A DNA stretch of 64,000 nt from CAYRFF01 sp964436125 (GTDB lineage: Bacteria; Bacteroidota; Bacteroidia; Chitinophagales; Saprospiraceae), in contig CAYTBT010000011.1 in assembly GCA_964436125.1 (NCBI GenBank), forward strand, positions 1 through 64,000, in the 5' to 3' direction. Shown here in pieces: positions 55,398 to 63,589 of this stretch (position 1 is the first letter of the stretch; each line of letters starts with the position of its first letter). The position numbers and the translations under genes are program-made. The notes beneath the pieces are model-generated. The model saw only the letters and a list, made by a program, of their open reading frames with translations, searched no databases and was not told where the DNA came from.

Positions 55398-55938
55398 TCT
55401 GCTTATTTTAATTATTATGATTATACCTCAATCGCGTGTCCACGCACAGGATATCAACTGGAATACGTTTTATCCGGCTGACTCGAGCTTTGTCGTCTCC
55501 TTTCCCGAGGGAGAAATTACACACCAGATAGATACTGTATCGACGGCGATAGGCCCCCTATATTATCACAAAGTTATGAATAAAAGTTCTATAAGCAGTA
55601 ATCAAATCTACACAGTTGTTTCATGGACAAGTTATCCGGAAGCGACAATTCATTCCGACAGTACAGCGCTTTTTGATGACTTCTGGAAAGCGACGATGAA
55701 CCAGTCAAAGGAATCTGTTGATGGTACGATTCTGTTCAGCTCTGAAAGGAAAGTTCAAGCATGGCCTGCTTATACCTGGAAGATAAGCTATGATGAAAAT
55801 CAACGGATTGATAATCTAGGTATATTGAAAGAAAATACCTTTTTTCTACTACAATTCTCTGCTCCTAGTGCGATAGAGTACACAGAAATAAAGGTTGATT
55901 ACTTTGATTCATTTCATTTTATGCCTGATAACCGATAA
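55342..55938 (+). CDS. Secreted hypothetical protein
   Basis: A 198-residue protein with an N-terminal signal (IIDICILLILIIMIIPQ, then SRVHAQ), so it is likely exported. The mature part begins DINWNTFYPADSSFVVSFPE and contains ALFDDFWKATMNQSKESVDG and YFDSFHFMP, a pattern like the PsbP-like/DUF domains of small Bacteroidota exported proteins, but I assign none. The start is uncertain: 55342 (ATG) makes it overlap the divergent WG-repeat gene head to head by 56 bases. Confidence 0.6.
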   Translation: MMKSAKNTSGKALIIDICILLILIIMIIPQSRVHAQDINWNTFYPADSSFVVSFPEGEITHQIDTVSTAIGPLYYHKVMNKSSISSNQIYTVVSWTSYPEATIHSDSTALFDDFWKATMNQSKESVDGTILFSSERKVQAWPAYTWKISYDENQRIDNLGILKENTFFLLQFSAPSAIEYTEIKVDYFDSFHFMPDNR

Positions 55939-56056
55939 TGACTTAAGATGGTGAATGATCTGGTATTAATGCTCCACGGGAAGCCAGATAATAGATTTTT
56001 GCTTACCTTGCAATCTCAAGAAAAATATGCTATTAAACTGACCAAATAAGAATGAA

Positions 56057-56533
56057 ATGGACAAAATCGCAGTCTTTCCCGGATCATTTGATCCTATTAC
56101 CTTAGGACATGTAGAAATTGTCAAACGGGCTTTACCGCTATTTGATAAAATTATTGTCGCTCTCGGAGTAAATGCCCAGAAAAAGACACTGTTTTCTCTC
56201 GAGCAGCGCCTGCGGTGGCTAGAAAAGGTCTTTCAGGATGAAAATCAAGTAGAAGTTCAACATTTCACCGGTCTTACTGTTAATTTCTGCAGAGAAGTAA
56301 ATGCGGGCTTTCTTTTAAGGGGGATAAGGAATGCAGCGGATTTCAATTATGAAAAAACTATCTCTCAGTTGAACAATATAATCGGTGATAATATTGAAAC
56401 CGTATTCCTTATCTCACATCCCAAGTACTCGTATATAAGCTCTACAATTGTGAGGGAAATTATCAGAGGCGAGGGAGATGCAAGTAAACTTCTGCCTGAA
56501 GGTGTTCAGCCCTATAATGGAGAGATTGCATAG
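56057..56533 (+). CDS. coaD: Phosphopantetheine adenylyltransferase
   Basis: A 158-residue nucleotidyltransferase that makes dephospho-CoA from 4'-phosphopantetheine and ATP, the fourth step in coenzyme A synthesis. The TxGH motif is at residues 15-18 in GSFDPITLGH. LLRGIRNAADFNYEKTI and YSYISSTIVREI (ISST signature) are also present. The length is normal for bacterial CoaD. Its neighbours are unrelated. Confidence 0.96.
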   Translation: MDKIAVFPGSFDPITLGHVEIVKRALPLFDKIIVALGVNAQKKTLFSLEQRLRWLEKVFQDENQVEVQHFTGLTVNFCREVNAGFLLRGIRNAADFNYEKTISQLNNIIGDNIETVFLISHPKYSYISSTIVREIIRGEGDASKLLPEGVQPYNGEIA

Positions 56534-56826
56534 GCATTATATTTAGCCTCAGCGTGAATACTTCAAGTGGCTGAAAAGGGCAGAGAATGGGATGAATAAG
56601 TTTTACCGGTAGGGGAATGTGTGCATAGACAGGATATATTGCAGGAAATAGCCGGCAATTTGAACGAAAGTGGACAGAAAATGTAATCAAGTGTAGAGAT
56701 CTGCTTCTGCCTTTTGATTGTGAGAATGGAGAGTGCTGATGAATGGGTATAAGCGACGAGAAGGATGAAGAGATATAATAAACGGATATAAAAATTAACG
56801 AAAATATGCGATGACTATAGTTTTAA

Positions 56827-57003
56827 TACCCAAACCATGCAATAGAAATGCAAAAGGAAGTGCAAAAGCCACAGAAGGCAAGGGCTCGCGCAAGAATTTG
56901 GCTCGGAATCGTAGTAAGACTACGGTGAGAACCAAATTCGAGCAAGTGCTTGTATTCACAGGCTTTTGTGCTTATCTTCAATTTCTATTGCATGATTTGG
57001 GTA
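56827..57003. repeat. Structured inverted-repeat element, copy 2 (short form)
   Basis: This 177-base element begins TACCCAAACCATGCAATAG and ends CTATTGCATGATTTGGGTA, so its two ends are near-complementary over about 19 bases. The centre also pairs: AATTTGG with CCAAATT, and CGTAGT-AAG-ACTACG makes a perfect tip. It is nearly identical to the outer arms of the element at 14573-14889 but lacks that copy's 146-base insert. It lies between coaD and pruA, and any frame through it is not a gene. Confidence 0.8.
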
Positions 57004-57110
57004 ATAGATGATAACACAAGGTATATTGTGGTGATATCGATTATGAACTATTGTAGTCAGAATTTATAAACGATCGAATATATTAACTCACGAGAAAATT
57101 GATAAACGAT

Positions 57111-58739
57111 ATGGCAAATGCTTATTATATTCCACCTATAGCGGAGAATGAACCGGTACTTTCCTATGCACCGGGAAGCCGGGAAAGGGAGGCTTTAATT
57201 GAGGCAATCCAAGACCTAAAGCATAGGAATATTGATATACCAATGGTAATAAATGGCAAAAACGTTTTTACCGATGACAAAGTTTCTATTCATCCGCCGC
57301 ACGAGCGTAAACATACTCTCGGAACCTTTAATAAAGGGACTAAGAAGCACGCAGTTCAAGCTGTTAATGCTGCGTTGGATGCCAAGAAAGAATGGGAGAA
57401 CATGGCCTGGCAAGAAAGAGCTGCTATTTTCTTAAAAGCGGCTGATCTACTATCCGGACCATATAGAAGCAAGATGAATGCGGCAACGATGCTCTGTCAA
57501 AGCAAGAATGTGTTTCAAGCGGAAATTGATGCAGTATGTGAACTTGCCGACTTTTTCCGCTATAATGTGCAGTATATGTCTGAAATATACAACGAGCAAC
57601 CGGAGAGCTCGGACCTTACATGGAATAGAACTGAGCATAGACCACTCGAGGGATTTGTTCTCGCAATTACGCCCTTTAATTTTACTTCAATAGCAGGTAA
57701 TCTTCCTACTGCACCGGCTATGCTCGGTAACACAGTAGTATGGAAAGTAGCGGAGTCTCAGATTTATTCGGCTGCTGTAATCATGGAGATACTCCAGGAA
57801 GCAGGATTGCCTGATGGTGTGGTAAATATGATATTTGTGGATGGTCCTGTAGTAGGCGATGTAGTCTTTACGCATGAGGACTTTGCAGGCTTGCATTTTA
57901 CGGGAAGCACTCAGGTATTTCAGACTTTATGGCGTACGATAGGAAATAATATTTCCACTTATAAGTCTTATCCACGCCTAGTAGGTGAAACAGGTGGAAA
58001 AGACTTTGTTATTGCCCATCCCAGTGCCAATCCGATTGAGGTTGCTACTGCTCTCGCGCGCGGTTCTTATGAGTTCCAAGGGCAGAAATGTAGTGCTTCT
58101 TCAAGAGCCTATATCCCGGCTTCAATGTGGGATTCTGTCAAGGATAAACTGTTTACAGACATCGAATCCATGAAAATGGGAAGTCCGGAAAACTTTGGGA
58201 ACTTTATCAATGCCGTAATTGATGAAAAGGCATTTGATAAGATTTCCTCTTATATTTCTGAAGCTGCAAAGTCTGATGATGCGGAGATACTTATAGGAGG
58301 AAATTACAGCAAAGATGAAGGTTATTTTATCGAGCCTACAGTAATTCTCGCTAAGTCTCCTAGCTTTAAGACAATGGTTGAAGAGATCTTTGGGCCGGTC
58401 TTGACCGTGTACGTATATGAAGATGCTGAATGGGAAGAAATGCTGGATCTTGTTGATAGCACATCGCCTTATGCTCTTACCGGTGCAGTATTTTCTCGCG
58501 ATAGGGCAGCGGTAGCTCAGGCTACAGAAAAATTGCGCCATGCTGCCGGAAACTATTATATCAATGATAAACCTACGGGGGCTGTGGTAGGTAAACAACC
58601 ATTTGGTGGCTCAAGAAAATCCGGAACAAATGATAAGGCCGGTTCTGTATTAAATCTCCATCGATGGATTTCTCAACGTACCATAAAAGAGAACTTTGTT
58701 CCTCCACGCGACTATAGATATCCATTCCTCGGAGAGTAG
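57111..58739 (+). CDS. pruA: L-glutamate gamma-semialdehyde (1-pyrroline-5-carboxylate) dehydrogenase
   Basis: An aldehyde dehydrogenase of about 542 residues that oxidises glutamate semialdehyde to glutamate in proline and arginine breakdown. I start at the ATG at 57111; the TTG at 57099 is less likely. EPVLSYAPGSREREALIEAI is the typical start of this branch. The catalytic Glu is in RLVGETGGKDFVIAHP and the catalytic Cys in FQGQKCSASSRAYIP near residue 325. NDKPTGAVVGKQPFGGSRKSG confirms the P5C branch. Proline dehydrogenase is not adjacent. Confidence 0.94.
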   Translation: MANAYYIPPIAENEPVLSYAPGSREREALIEAIQDLKHRNIDIPMVINGKNVFTDDKVSIHPPHERKHTLGTFNKGTKKHAVQAVNAALDAKKEWENMAWQERAAIFLKAADLLSGPYRSKMNAATMLCQSKNVFQAEIDAVCELADFFRYNVQYMSEIYNEQPESSDLTWNRTEHRPLEGFVLAITPFNFTSIAGNLPTAPAMLGNTVVWKVAESQIYSAAVIMEILQEAGLPDGVVNMIFVDGPVVGDVVFTHEDFAGLHFTGSTQVFQTLWRTIGNNISTYKSYPRLVGETGGKDFVIAHPSANPIEVATALARGSYEFQGQKCSASSRAYIPASMWDSVKDKLFTDIESMKMGSPENFGNFINAVIDEKAFDKISSYISEAAKSDDAEILIGGNYSKDEGYFIEPTVILAKSPSFKTMVEEIFGPVLTVYVYEDAEWEEMLDLVDSTSPYALTGAVFSRDRAAVAQATEKLRHAAGNYYINDKPTGAVVGKQPFGGSRKSGTNDKAGSVLNLHRWISQRTIKENFVPPRDYRYPFLGE

Positions 58740-59163
58740 GATTGATGGGAGTATAGGAGCAATTTACTCTTATGGAGTATTTATGCACAATAAAGTAGGA
58801 GAGAAGTAGTTTTAATCTGTAGAAAGGAGTTTTTTTAAGAATGACACTACTCAACGATAAAAAGATGGGATTTTTCTCATCTTTTTATTTTTATGCCTAG
58901 TTCAAATTTTTATTATCCAGAATTCGCTTGTCACGGACGATAAAATCTCGACCTAATTTTATACAATGGGAGTAAGGCTACAGCTACAATCAATATTTAT
59001 CTGAGCTGGTGGAAGTGCTTGAACCGGTATTGGAATGGGATTAGGTTGAATACTACATTAATGATAGTGTTTTCTTCAATACGTAAGTACTTATCCATAA
59101 CCGGCAACAGATAATCGGAAATGCCCTATTGTCTATTTTGGGCAAAAACAGTTCCGATAGAAA
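58740..59163. other. Intergenic region after pruA
   Basis: A convergent gap of 424 bases with one terminator (58857-58890). No gene is seen. Confidence 0.45.
58857..58890. terminator. Rho-independent terminator of pruA
   Basis: AAAAAGATG pairs with CATCTTTTT around GGGATTTTTCT, followed by ATTTTTAT. The A- and T-tracts make it usable from both directions. Confidence 0.7.
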
Positions 59164-59553
59164 CTACAGTATTGATATTGGATTTTTATTTTCATCAATA
59201 GCAACGAAGGTGAAAATACCGTCTATGGCTTTAAAGCGGTGGAAGTCATACATTTCCTCCAGAAAGATATCTACCTGAACTTTCAGAGAAGTATTTCCCA
59301 CCTCCACAACTTCTGCAATAAGTTCAATAATGGTTCCTGCAGGAATAGGTTTTAAAAAATCTATACTACTTGAATTGATGGTTACCATTCTTTTCTTGGA
59401 AAATCTTGTAGCGCAGATAAAAGCGACTTCATCCATGAGCTGGAGAGCCTTCCCACCGAATAAGGTGTCGTAGTGATTGGTGGTATTGGGGAAGACGGCT
59501 TTGGATAGGGAGGTTATAGAATCTTTAATACGTTTATCTATAGAGTCTGTCAT
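59164..59553 (-). CDS. Acyl-CoA thioesterase, hotdog fold
   Basis: A 129-residue hotdog-fold thioesterase of the BFIT/YciA-like type. VFPNTTNHYDTLFGGKALQLMDEVA has the catalytic Asp region and HYDTLFGG; the end FVAIDENKNP is also typical. These enzymes hydrolyse acyl-CoA to free acid. It is the last gene of the minus-strand ATP-grasp operon and overlaps the previous gene by four bases. Its substrate may be linked to the operon product, but it might be unrelated. Confidence 0.85.
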   Translation of the reverse strand: MTDSIDKRIKDSITSLSKAVFPNTTNHYDTLFGGKALQLMDEVAFICATRFSKKRMVTINSSSIDFLKPIPAGTIIELIAEVVEVGNTSLKVQVDIFLEEMYDFHRFKAIDGIFTFVAIDENKNPISIL

Positions 59554-60515
59554 TTTTTCTTTATTTTACCTAAATGAATAATTCTCCCTCCGGTTTGGTT
59601 GATAGGGCTCGTACTTTTTCCGATGACAATTGCATTGTAAGGAGCATAGTAATTGTGTAAAGTCATACCGAAGATGTCTTGGAGATTGGCGATTTCTGTG
59701 CCTTTTTTTATAATATCAGTCACGCCTGGATGTACGCGGAGGATTCCGCCACCTGAAGTATAAATCCATTCACTATCACTGCAATATATCGTGCGCCGAC
59801 CTTCTGTCATAGTGCGATAATCAATAAATCCGAGATGAGAAAGCACATTTTTCAAGCCCTGATAAGCTCTGATAATGATTCTACGCTGAAAGACATTGGG
59901 GTTGCCTAGTTCAAGTGTAATCGATGGAATATTAATCGCCGACGCTGCGCCACGCAATGTGCCATCATGCGGCGGATTATGGACGACGATTTCCGCATTC
60001 ATTAAACGCGTTATTTCCGCCGTGACGGATTCTTCCATATCTGCCCTGATGTAATATGAGTTAATCCGTCCAAAACTAGCGGTATGCAGGTCAATTAAAT
60101 AATCAAAATTATGAATAATCTTTTCACAGATAAGATGGGCATATACTTCGCTCACATTACCATCTTTTTTCCCCGGCATAATATGGTTGAGATCGACGCT
60201 ATCGATAAACCTTCTTTCTTTATTCATATATGCAGGGATATTGACAACAGGGACGGCAATGATAGCGCCGGAAAGCTTTTCCGGGTCGAGCTTGCGGAAC
60301 AATCTGTGGATAACGGGAATGCCATTAATTTCATTTCCGTGTACAGCGGCTGTGATGCCGATGGTTTTACCTGGTTTCCTACCTTTGGCAATCATTACCG
60401 GAACGCGAGACGGCATCCCTAGTGCATCGCTGATAAAATTAAGCCAGAAGTAATATTTTCCAGCAGCAGGGATGGCATTTATGTTGATTTCATTAATAAT
60501 CGGATATTCTTTCAT
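59550..60515 (-). CDS. Aspartoacylase/succinylglutamate desuccinylase-family hydrolase
   Basis: A 321-residue M14-like zinc amidohydrolase of the AstE/AspA family. ITAAVHGNEINGIPVIHRLF carries the His and Glu zinc ligands and YLIDLHTASFGRIN the second His. In characterised members these enzymes cleave acyl groups from amino acids. It lies between a thioesterase and two ATP-grasp proteins, overlapping the thioesterase by four bases, so it probably acts on or recycles the ligase product. The exact substrate cannot be told. Confidence 0.85.
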   Translation of the reverse strand: MKEYPIINEININAIPAAGKYYFWLNFISDALGMPSRVPVMIAKGRKPGKTIGITAAVHGNEINGIPVIHRLFRKLDPEKLSGAIIAVPVVNIPAYMNKERRFIDSVDLNHIMPGKKDGNVSEVYAHLICEKIIHNFDYLIDLHTASFGRINSYYIRADMEESVTAEITRLMNAEIVVHNPPHDGTLRGAASAINIPSITLELGNPNVFQRRIIIRAYQGLKNVLSHLGFIDYRTMTEGRRTIYCSDSEWIYTSGGGILRVHPGVTDIIKKGTEIANLQDIFGMTLHNYYAPYNAIVIGKSTSPINQTGGRIIHLGKIKKK

Positions 60516-60518
60516 AGT

Positions 60519-61517
60519 TTATTTAATCGTTGATTGCATTGCATTCCATAACTCCACGGCAGCAATCCGCGCAACCGGCTTCCCCGTGAGCTCTTCAGCT
60601 GGTCCTATACCTCCGATACTTAATGTGTTTATCTCGCTGAGATATCGCAACCCATCAGCATCTTCAAGTGTATCTATGCCGTAGAGGACAATACCTTCAT
60701 CTGTGACAGCCTCGCTTATTTTTCTGATTATTTCTCTTTCTCGATCTGTAACCGTGGTGGAGACTGCCTTGCCACCTTGGGCTACATTGCATAACCAATT
60801 ATCTTCACCCGGTATGCGGAGTGTACTGAGGAGTAATTTGTCACCTGCCATGACGATCCGTTTATCTCCTTTATGCACGTTTTCAAGGAATTTCATCGCT
60901 AGTACCGGATAGTCAATAGAAGCAAAGTATTCTGTCGCCATAGAGCGTTCCAGTTGTTTATTGCCGTTCCAGAAGCCGGATTTGTTCAGACGTACGATAC
61001 CGTGGCCACCATAGTCCTTGAGGGGTTTAATTACGGTGTCGTAAGCTTTCGCAAATGCTTGAATATCCTCAGGCGAGTGGCAGATTCTCGAGGGTGGAAT
61101 AAGCTCGGGGAAGTTGAGCAGATAGTCCTTGGAGCCGGTCTTTTCAATGCCCAGTGGATTGTTAAAAATTCTATTTGCCGGAAGGCAATTTAACAAATAC
61201 TTAAAAAATCCATCGGGCAGTGGTCTCGGAATACGGAGGAAGATAAAATCATAATCGGAAAGCTTCGCTTTATGCAAGCCTTGCTCAAGAGGTGGATTAA
61301 TTGTCGAAAAATAAAAATCCGGAGCTGAACTATGAACTGAAAGAATCTGTGAATTCAATCTAATGAGCGCATTTTCGTTTTCCTTGTTTCCTCGGCTGGC
61401 GATATCAATATCTGCAAATACCTCGAGTGAATGCAGTGCACGGACGAGCGCATATAATGAGTTCTGGTCGGAATGTTTCCGGTGATCAGTAAGAACAAGC
61501 AAGCGTATTTCCCTCAT
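60519..61517 (-). CDS. GshB-like ATP-grasp ligase
   Basis: A 332-residue ATP-grasp protein resembling glutathione synthetase (GshB). The N-terminal domain has LRIPRPLPDGFFKYLLNC, the ATP-binding lysines and Gly loop are in TVIKPLKDYGGHGIVRL, MKFLENVHKGDKRIVMAGD is the phosphate-binding core, and SEINTLSIGGIGPAEE carries the metal Glu/Asn pair. These enzymes join an acid to an amine with ATP. As no gshA is present here, true glutathione synthesis is not shown. It overlaps the upstream ATP-grasp gene by four bases. Confidence 0.85.
   Translation of the reverse strand: MREIRLLVLTDHRKHSDQNSLYALVRALHSLEVFADIDIASRGNKENENALIRLNSQILSVHSSAPDFYFSTINPPLEQGLHKAKLSDYDFIFLRIPRPLPDGFFKYLLNCLPANRIFNNPLGIEKTGSKDYLLNFPELIPPSRICHSPEDIQAFAKAYDTVIKPLKDYGGHGIVRLNKSGFWNGNKQLERSMATEYFASIDYPVLAMKFLENVHKGDKRIVMAGDKLLLSTLRIPGEDNWLCNVAQGGKAVSTTVTDREREIIRKISEAVTDEGIVLYGIDTLEDADGLRYLSEINTLSIGGIGPAEELTGKPVARIAAVELWNAMQSTIK
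61045..61056 (+). repeat. GCTTNCGCAAAT word, site 14
   Basis: Plus-strand GCTTTCGCAAAT, antisense in the GshB-like gene, which reads AFAKAY there; preceded by TAA and followed by G. Confidence 0.8.
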
Positions 61518-62953
61518 AGCATAATTTCTTGTAAAAGTGCATTATCATCATTCATGGAAGCAAATAGGCGCTTACGGAACTTGCGATTGGAGTTGTAGAG
61601 GTTGTTGCACATCCTGTCAATAGCAGTCATCGATAGAACAGTCTGAATATATGCTTCAATAAGGTCATCGAGTGCCAGCCCTAGTTTATTGAAATCACGT
61701 CTATCGGCGAGGAGAAGCCTGCGGGTATCGGAAGCCCAGTTCCCATCTTTGTCTTTGTAGGAAAGATTGGTGCCGAGGATACTCCAGGAATCATCATCCG
61801 GATTGAGATGATCTACTAGTGGCTTCTCAGCACGACGTGCATAAACGCCGAGTGGGAGAATACCTTGCTTAGTCGATGAAACCATTAATCTGATATCTGC
61901 AACATAAGTATTCTGCTTTTTATCGGGAATAGTACCTACATGATAAAATTTCCCTTTGGAAGTGCTGGAACTCCAGTTGTAATTACCGATAAGGGATTGC
62001 ACGATGAAGCGATCGTAGGTGAAATCAAGTTTCATAAAATCCTTGAGCTCGTCTTCATTTACAATCGTGTAAACACCCTGGCCGGCGTTGCTGTATGGAA
62101 CTTTAATTACGGCATGTCCACCGAGTTTTTCTACCCATAATGGAACTTCTTGCTTGGATATATCCCAGATTGTTGCCGGCGTCTGGATGGAAAGGCCTGT
62201 TTCTTCTATTTCGGCATTGAAAAAATTGTATGCCTTGGAAGCCATCATTTTGTTTCTTCCTCCTGCGAGACAAGCTATTATAGGATTCAGAATAACGGTT
62301 TTGCTATGGAGCGGCAACCTATTCCATGGTTTTTGGGTGAGATAACGCATTGCTGCCCGGATGGGAATCCACTCCTTATTTTCATCTTGAATGTAGAGGA
62401 CACCTTCTTTCCATTGGACTCTAGGCTTTGCTTCGGCATTGTAGAAGCTTACCAGATGGACCGGTTCTTCCATCAATTCAGCGATAGTCGCAGCATAGCC
62501 GCTTGCTTCCATAGGATTTTTATCGTAGAGGAGCGCGAGGCCGCCTTTTAATTTACTGCGCTTGGATTTAAGATAGGGTATGAAGGTGTTTATAATTAAC
62601 TTTTCATAGCTTCCCATTTCCTTGTGGTCATCTTGGAGAGGCATTGATTTCTGTCCGGAAGGACAGCTGTTATTTTCAATAATAACCATTTTTCCTACGC
62701 CATTGGCAGTAGTGACATGAATCAAGTCTGCGCCGGCCCACTTGAAGTATTTCATTTCAGCCTGAAGGAGATTCTTTAAGGCATTGGAATCGACCTTGGG
62801 ATGCAGATGGCAATATCTGATAACGATATTCTCGAGATTCAGATTCAGAAAATAATTGACCATGGGGTGAATGGTAGCATTTAAAGCCTTGTCATACCAG
62901 TGAGCGGACGGGTCAAATTCCCCCGGTTTAAAAATTCTATACGAGTTATCCAC
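61514..62953 (-). CDS. Large ATP-grasp-like protein, unknown
   Basis: A 479-residue protein with GTG start at 62953. Residues about 285-355 (HAVIKVPYSNAGQGVYTIVN, then YDRFIVQSLIGNYNW) look like the ATP-binding part of an ATP-grasp fold, and ADIRLMVSSTKQGILPLGVY fits the next strands. The N-terminal 270 residues have no family I recognise. It neatly overlaps the GshB-like gene by four bases and should act with it: two different ATP-dependent ligases next to an amidohydrolase suggest synthesis and trimming of an amide-linked small molecule. That is inference. Confidence 0.7.
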   Translation of the reverse strand: MDNSYRIFKPGEFDPSAHWYDKALNATIHPMVNYFLNLNLENIVIRYCHLHPKVDSNALKNLLQAEMKYFKWAGADLIHVTTANGVGKMVIIENNSCPSGQKSMPLQDDHKEMGSYEKLIINTFIPYLKSKRSKLKGGLALLYDKNPMEASGYAATIAELMEEPVHLVSFYNAEAKPRVQWKEGVLYIQDENKEWIPIRAAMRYLTQKPWNRLPLHSKTVILNPIIACLAGGRNKMMASKAYNFFNAEIEETGLSIQTPATIWDISKQEVPLWVEKLGGHAVIKVPYSNAGQGVYTIVNEDELKDFMKLDFTYDRFIVQSLIGNYNWSSSTSKGKFYHVGTIPDKKQNTYVADIRLMVSSTKQGILPLGVYARRAEKPLVDHLNPDDDSWSILGTNLSYKDKDGNWASDTRRLLLADRRDFNKLGLALDDLIEAYIQTVLSMTAIDRMCNNLYNSNRKFRKRLFASMNDDNALLQEIML

Positions 62954-62981
62954 AATTTAAAGTTTTGATATTAATATACAT

Positions 62982-63563
62982 TTAATGCATTCTGTCGCCT
63001 CTTAATTCAAGCTTCTTCATAATCTGTGCTTCATATTCCAGAAATTCATGCCACCGTTTATCCACTTTTTCTCTCTGATTATAAAATCTGGCAAGCTCGA
63101 GGAACATGTGATAATGACCGGCTTCAGATACCATAAATTTATGATAAAATTCTCTGAGATCGGGATCGGCAAGTTCTTGTGAAAGCAGGCGAAATCGTTC
63201 ACAACTACGCGCCTCGACGAGGGCACAACTGAGGAGTCTTTCTGTGAAACGGTCGTCTCTTGCACCGCCCTTCTTTTCAAATTTTCTCAGCTGTAGTACA
63301 TATTCATCTTTGCGTTGACTGCCGAGGGATAATCCACGATCCTTTATTTCTTTTAAGACCATCCGGAAATGCCCCCATTCTTCTGTTACAACAGGGCTTA
63401 CTTCATCAACCATTCGTGTTTTATCCGGAAATAATTGAATGAGGGAAATGCAGGAACTCGCTGCTTTCAACTCACAATAAGCATGGTCGGTTAAAATTTC
63501 TTGTAAACTCATCTGAGCAAGGTCAACCCATCGGGGGTCTGTCGGTAATTTTAATCGTAACAC
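62982..63563 (-). CDS. miaE: tRNA-(ms2io6A)-hydroxylase (MiaE)
   Basis: A 193-residue nonhaem diiron enzyme that hydroxylates the isopentenyl side chain of ms2i6A at tRNA position 37. The ferritin-like helices carry the ligand pattern in EEWGHFRMVLKEIKDRG, VEARSCERFRLLSQEL and VSEAGHYHMFLELARFY. CELKAASSCISLIQLFP is the N-terminal ligand helix. Start is GTG at 63563. It heads the operon with the ATP-grasp genes (28-base gap). Confidence 0.9.
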   Translation of the reverse strand: MLRLKLPTDPRWVDLAQMSLQEILTDHAYCELKAASSCISLIQLFPDKTRMVDEVSPVVTEEWGHFRMVLKEIKDRGLSLGSQRKDEYVLQLRKFEKKGGARDDRFTERLLSCALVEARSCERFRLLSQELADPDLREFYHKFMVSEAGHYHMFLELARFYNQREKVDKRWHEFLEYEAQIMKKLELRGDRMH

Positions 63564-63589
63564 AAGTAAATTAATTTCTATGTGAATAA

